Origin: a virus
IMG/VR virus record: IMGVR_UViG_3300011116_000069
Location: 1 to 23,410 of that record
Length of the DNA stretch: 23,410 nucleotides
Direction: 5' to 3' (one strand)
The notes below the pieces were generated by a model. It was given only the letters and a program-made list of their open reading frames with translations. It was not told where the DNA came from and made no database searches. Positions 19,984-23,410 of this stretch are shown piece by piece. Made by a program: the position numbers and the translations under genes. Positions within the stretch are counted from its first letter, which is position 1, and the number at the start of each line of letters is the position of its first letter.

Positions 19984-22900
19984 ATGAACCTGTATTCGAC
20001 TGATGAGAAAACTACTGTAACATCTCCCCTATATACGGCAGAGGATACAAAACCTGCACAAATAAATGGAATGGAAGATTATTCCATTTTAAAAGGTGTT
20101 TCAGTATTAGCTACAGGCGACCCTAACATTCCTGATAAAGTTAATTATGACCAACTAGTAGATCAAAGTTGGCGTAAAACTGTTCCTGAAAATAATGAGA
20201 TAGATCGTATGACAGCAATTAATGCTGCTACTAATGGTCAAGTAACTGTAGTTCAGGAAGCACTAGATACACTTAAAGCACGTAATACATTGTATGGAGC
20301 ACAGTCTGCACAGAATGCAGATATTGTTCGTGCTAAGATGCGTGAACTTACTGAGACAGCTATTGAAACAACTGCAATTAAAAACCCTGCTGTGTTGTTT
20401 AATAATACAAAAGAAGAAATTAGAACTAGTACAGATAAACTTACTACTCAAGTTGCAGCACAAGCATCACTAGAAAAATCAATTAAAGATGGTACTAGTA
20501 TTTGGAACATTGTAAAAGGTATTGGTTATGAACTAACTCCATTTGCTGCTGAACAAGGTGCAGCTATTGATAGAGTTGCAGTTAAGTATGGTGTTCCCGC
20601 AGATGCAATATCACGCACTACTGGTCGTAGTCAAACCATTACATATTTACAAGCTGTATTTCAAAGTTTACCTGAAGACCAAAAGAGTGCTTGGCTAACT
20701 GGTTTGCATCGTGACTTACAAGATGGCATGTTGATTTCAAATTGGCAAGCTGCTGGTGTTGTTCAAGAAGTTGCATCAGGTGAAGACAAGACATGGGGTG
20801 GATGGTCTGATTGGCTTGATAGAGCAGGTGTTGTAGGTTCTCTTGTAGGACTGCTTGGTGCTGGCTTTAAGAGTGCTGGACTGTTTAAGAACGCCAATAA
20901 GGTTATGAATGTTGAACGCACAATGGCAGCAGCAGGTGCTAAGAGCAACATTGTAACTGCTGAAGCAACTAAGATATTAACTAACGTAGCTAATAAGCAG
21001 CGTTTACAAGCTGTAGGTGTAGTTGCTGGAGAACTTACAGGTATTAATACAGCATTAGATTTAACTAAACTTGTCAGCATGAATGCTGTTAAAGTGTTGC
21101 CTGATTCTATCACTACATCAGCACACGATTTACAAAAGATTATTCGTGAACCTGTACAAAAACTTATTGATGAGTTGCAGAATACAATTGCTGCTAAAGG
21201 AATTCGTGCAGAAGAAGCTGCTGTACAACTTGCAGAATTAAAGTCTATTTATTCTTCTGCTAATAATCCACGTATTCACTCAGTAGACCCATTTACTTTG
21301 TCTGATGATGGCACACTTATTACTGGTAAGGTCTATTTAAAACCTGAGAATGCCACTGCCTATCTTACTAAAGAAGCTGCTGAGACAGCTTTAAAAACAT
21401 TTGATGCTGATGGCAAACTTGGTATGAAGGTTGTTCCTGATACCACCAATACAGGTTTCCTTGTAGAACAAAGTGTCAAGGTTGATTTAGCTAAACGTAA
21501 ACAAGAGTTAGAAGCTGAATTGTTGAAGGCAGCAGAGGAAGCTACTACAGCCCTCAAGGAAGTCACCAAAGGCCCTGTAAGCCCTGTTACTAGTAAGGTG
21601 GATAGGGATGTACCTCCTAAGAGTTTGGTGACCTCTAAGCACCGTTATAAGACTGATGAACTTGTTTTTGAAGATGACATAGATAAGGCTGCTTATCAGA
21701 TTGGTAGCAAGACTGCTACTAGTAAGTCTGACAAAGAAATTAAAGCATGGTTGGTTAAAGCTACTGGTTGGGATGACAAACAAATTACTGCCCATGCAGC
21801 TAAAGTAAGAGACTACATTAAAGTTAATGGTGACTTAGCTAGGGATGAGAATAATGCAATTATGGTTGCAACTCAAGTACCTGAAGGCAAACCATCTATT
21901 TCTCAATTTGGTAATGTTGTAGAAGCACAACTTGCTGACACAGACAACATGACTGTGGTGGGTAATGTACACATACAAAATGGTGCAAGCAAGACAGGTA
22001 TGATTCTTGCGTATAATGTTGTTAATGACATTATGCAGTTTACTACTCGTATGCAAAAAGCATTAGGCATGGAAGATAGGTCTATTGTTGTGTTGAACAT
22101 GGAATCAATGCGTACTAGTAACAATGCACTACACCAAAATCTTTACAAATACATGGTGAAAAAACACTTAGGTGCTAATGCTGTTCACTTTGATTATGGT
22201 AAAACCAGTGTCATTGTTATGCAACGTGCTACCAACTATGTTAACTTTATGGAAACATATGTACATGAGTTTGGGCATGCATTTGAAGCACACTTTGCTA
22301 CTAAACATTTTCAATCTATTAACAATGCTTTCAACGCTTGGTTAGATGCTAAGGGTGTGAAATGGCGTGGTCACGGCATTAATAAGAAGATGGATGCACT
22401 TCCATTAGATGCACTTATGGAATACCGATCAACTACTAATGCTGAACAAGCTTCAAAATGGATTGATAATTGGTTGGGTGGTGATAAACAAGCTTATGAC
22501 CAAGCAGAAGAATACATGCATAAGTGGCTTACAAGCTACTCAGAATTCTTTGCTGAACAATTTACTAAATGGGCATTTACAGACAAAGTACCTACCACTA
22601 TTTTAGGTGAGTACTTTACTAAACTTGTAAATAGTTTTAAGCAAATTGCTACAGCACTTCAAGACCTATTAATGTCAAAAGGTATAGAAGGTGTTAATGT
22701 ATTAACTGCTGAGAAGAACATTGCTAAGATGCTTAATACGCATGTTAAGCAAATTCAAAAAGCAGTACCAGATACTAAAGCTAGTTTGTCAATGTTGGCT
22801 AGTGAAACTAAGTCAATGGGTCGTTCTTTAGAAGCCATTCAGAAAGACTTACAAGCAGTCAATGAAGAAATCAATGCTATTAGTGCTGCTGAAACAGGAC

Positions 22901-23410
22901 TTAAAACAGGTTGGTTGTTGGAACAACCTATTAATAGAAAGTTAGATTACTCTATCATTGGTAAATATTCTGATGAAGATATTAACAGTGTGAGCAGATT
23001 TGCACTAGGTGATTGGGCTTTATCAACATCTAAAGAGTTGTATGAACAACGTGTAACTGGTATTAATCAACAGAGTCGATATGTCAAGTTGTTGACTAAC
23101 TTTGTTCGCCCATCAGTTGAAAAACTATCTCGTGCTGAGATGGTTATGTTGAATGACGCATTAGTGTTAGGCGATAAAGAAGGTAAAGTATTTAACGATG
23201 TAGAACTTGCAGGTATGGGTGCTACTAGTAATGCTCGTATAGCCTATTACAAAGTCAGAGCATTGCGTGATGTAATGCATCAAATGCGTAATGATGTTGC
23301 AGCTAAGAGTTTAACTCGTAGAGGTTATGTTAAGTTGTCTAGTGCTATGAAACTAGATGATGGTGGCTTCGATATGTTTGTTAAAGAAGTAGCACCAACA
23401 ATAGGCAAGA
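19984..23410 (+). CDS. Large internal virion protein with metallopeptidase motif, 3' end outside window
   Basis: An uninterrupted frame of 1142 codons still open at the window edge. Composition and position fit the large ejected core proteins of podophages (T7 gp15/gp16 equivalents). The N-terminal part is helical; a hydrophobic stretch (about 280-297, AGVVGSLVGLLGAGFKSAG) may insert in membranes. At about 757-770, TYVHEFGHAFEAHF holds an HExxH zinc motif (His761, Glu762, His765); Glu854 or Glu858 in SYSEFFAEQFTKW could be the third ligand, a pattern seen in phage-associated metallopeptidases. The remainder is helical and charged. No lytic transglycosylase motif was recognised in the visible part. 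It contains a GTTACTAGTAA motif near 21587. Confidence 0.75.
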   Translation, partial: MNLYSTDEKTTVTSPLYTAEDTKPAQINGMEDYSILKGVSVLATGDPNIPDKVNYDQLVDQSWRKTVPENNEIDRMTAINAATNGQVTVVQEALDTLKARNTLYGAQSAQNADIVRAKMRELTETAIETTAIKNPAVLFNNTKEEIRTSTDKLTTQVAAQASLEKSIKDGTSIWNIVKGIGYELTPFAAEQGAAIDRVAVKYGVPADAISRTTGRSQTITYLQAVFQSLPEDQKSAWLTGLHRDLQDGMLISNWQAAGVVQEVASGEDKTWGGWSDWLDRAGVVGSLVGLLGAGFKSAGLFKNANKVMNVERTMAAAGAKSNIVTAEATKILTNVANKQRLQAVGVVAGELTGINTALDLTKLVSMNAVKVLPDSITTSAHDLQKIIREPVQKLIDELQNTIAAKGIRAEEAAVQLAELKSIYSSANNPRIHSVDPFTLSDDGTLITGKVYLKPENATAYLTKEAAETALKTFDADGKLGMKVVPDTTNTGFLVEQSVKVDLAKRKQELEAELLKAAEEATTALKEVTKGPVSPVTSKVDRDVPPKSLVTSKHRYKTDELVFEDDIDKAAYQIGSKTATSKSDKEIKAWLVKATGWDDKQITAHAAKVRDYIKVNGDLARDENNAIMVATQVPEGKPSISQFGNVVEAQLADTDNMTVVGNVHIQNGASKTGMILAYNVVNDIMQFTTRMQKALGMEDRSIVVLNMESMRTSNNALHQNLYKYMVKKHLGANAVHFDYGKTSVIVMQRATNYVNFMETYVHEFGHAFEAHFATKHFQSINNAFNAWLDAKGVKWRGHGINKKMDALPLDALMEYRSTTNAEQASKWIDNWLGGDKQAYDQAEEYMHKWLTSYSEFFAEQFTKWAFTDKVPTTILGEYFTKLVNSFKQIATALQDLLMSKGIEGVNVLTAEKNIAKMLNTHVKQIQKAVPDTKASLSMLASETKSMGRSLEAIQKDLQAVNEEINAISAAETGLKTGWLLEQPINRKLDYSIIGKYSDEDINSVSRFALGDWALSTSKELYEQRVTGINQQSRYVKLLTNFVRPSVEKLSRAEMVMLNDALVLGDKEGKVFNDVELAGMGATSNARIAYYKVRALRDVMHQMRNDVAAKSLTRRGYVKLSSAMKLDDGGFDMFVKEVAPTIGK
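21587..21596. repeat. TTACTAGTAA motif, copy 7 (coding)
   Basis: Exact copy preceded by G, read in frame as V-T-S-K in the large internal virion protein gene. Confidence 0.65.

Overview
This window is part of the genome of a tailed double-stranded DNA phage with podovirus (T7-like) architecture. A large plus-strand block encodes, in order, tail fibre/adhesin proteins, a lysis cassette, a cluster of small basic proteins, small and large terminase, portal, scaffold, major capsid and probable decoration protein, a fibre-like jelly-roll protein, two tail tubular proteins, a GNAT-fold protein and the start of the internal virion (ejection) proteins. Family resemblance to aquatic podophages is from memory; the host cannot be named from the sequence. 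The genome is AT-rich, with heavy use of codons such as GTT, ACT, AGT, AAA and AAT. The block is densely packed, with many ATGA and TAATG stop/start overlaps, so translational coupling is likely.

Layout. 1-794: three small minus-strand genes (one cut by the left edge), unrecognised, probably the end of a leftward arm. 795-1928: a gene-free divergent junction with direct repeats, two perfect DnaA boxes 11 bp apart, a perfect 7-1-7 palindrome like a Fur box, about 150 bp of roughly 17% GC sequence and G-run repeats; it looks like a replication origin plus control region. 1929-5692: tail fibre, a LamG/SPRY adhesin and a tail assembly chaperone-like protein. 5685-7437: lysis cassette with an XhlA-like protein, a membrane protein that seems to start at ATT, a membrane/coiled-coil protein overlapping it out of frame, a 3-TM holin and an M15 peptidase endolysin. 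7439-9201: small, mostly Lys-rich proteins including an HNH-like protein and the probable small terminase. 9195-15003: large terminase, portal, scaffold and capsid genes, closed by a strong Rho-independent terminator. 15051-23410: tail tube and ejection machinery, ending in a very large open-ended internal virion protein with an HEFGH metallopeptidase motif.

Most notable: (i) an oriented 11-bp motif, GTTACTAGTAA, with seven exact copies, three of them inside the 1.1-kb non-coding junction; (ii) the apparent origin; (iii) the gene at 5896-6435, whose first 104 codons contain no ATG, GTG or TTG although an ATT sits at ideal distance from a Shine-Dalgarno sequence; (iv) the metallopeptidase motif embedded in the ejected protein. 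No tRNA, CRISPR array, transposon or integrase was seen.
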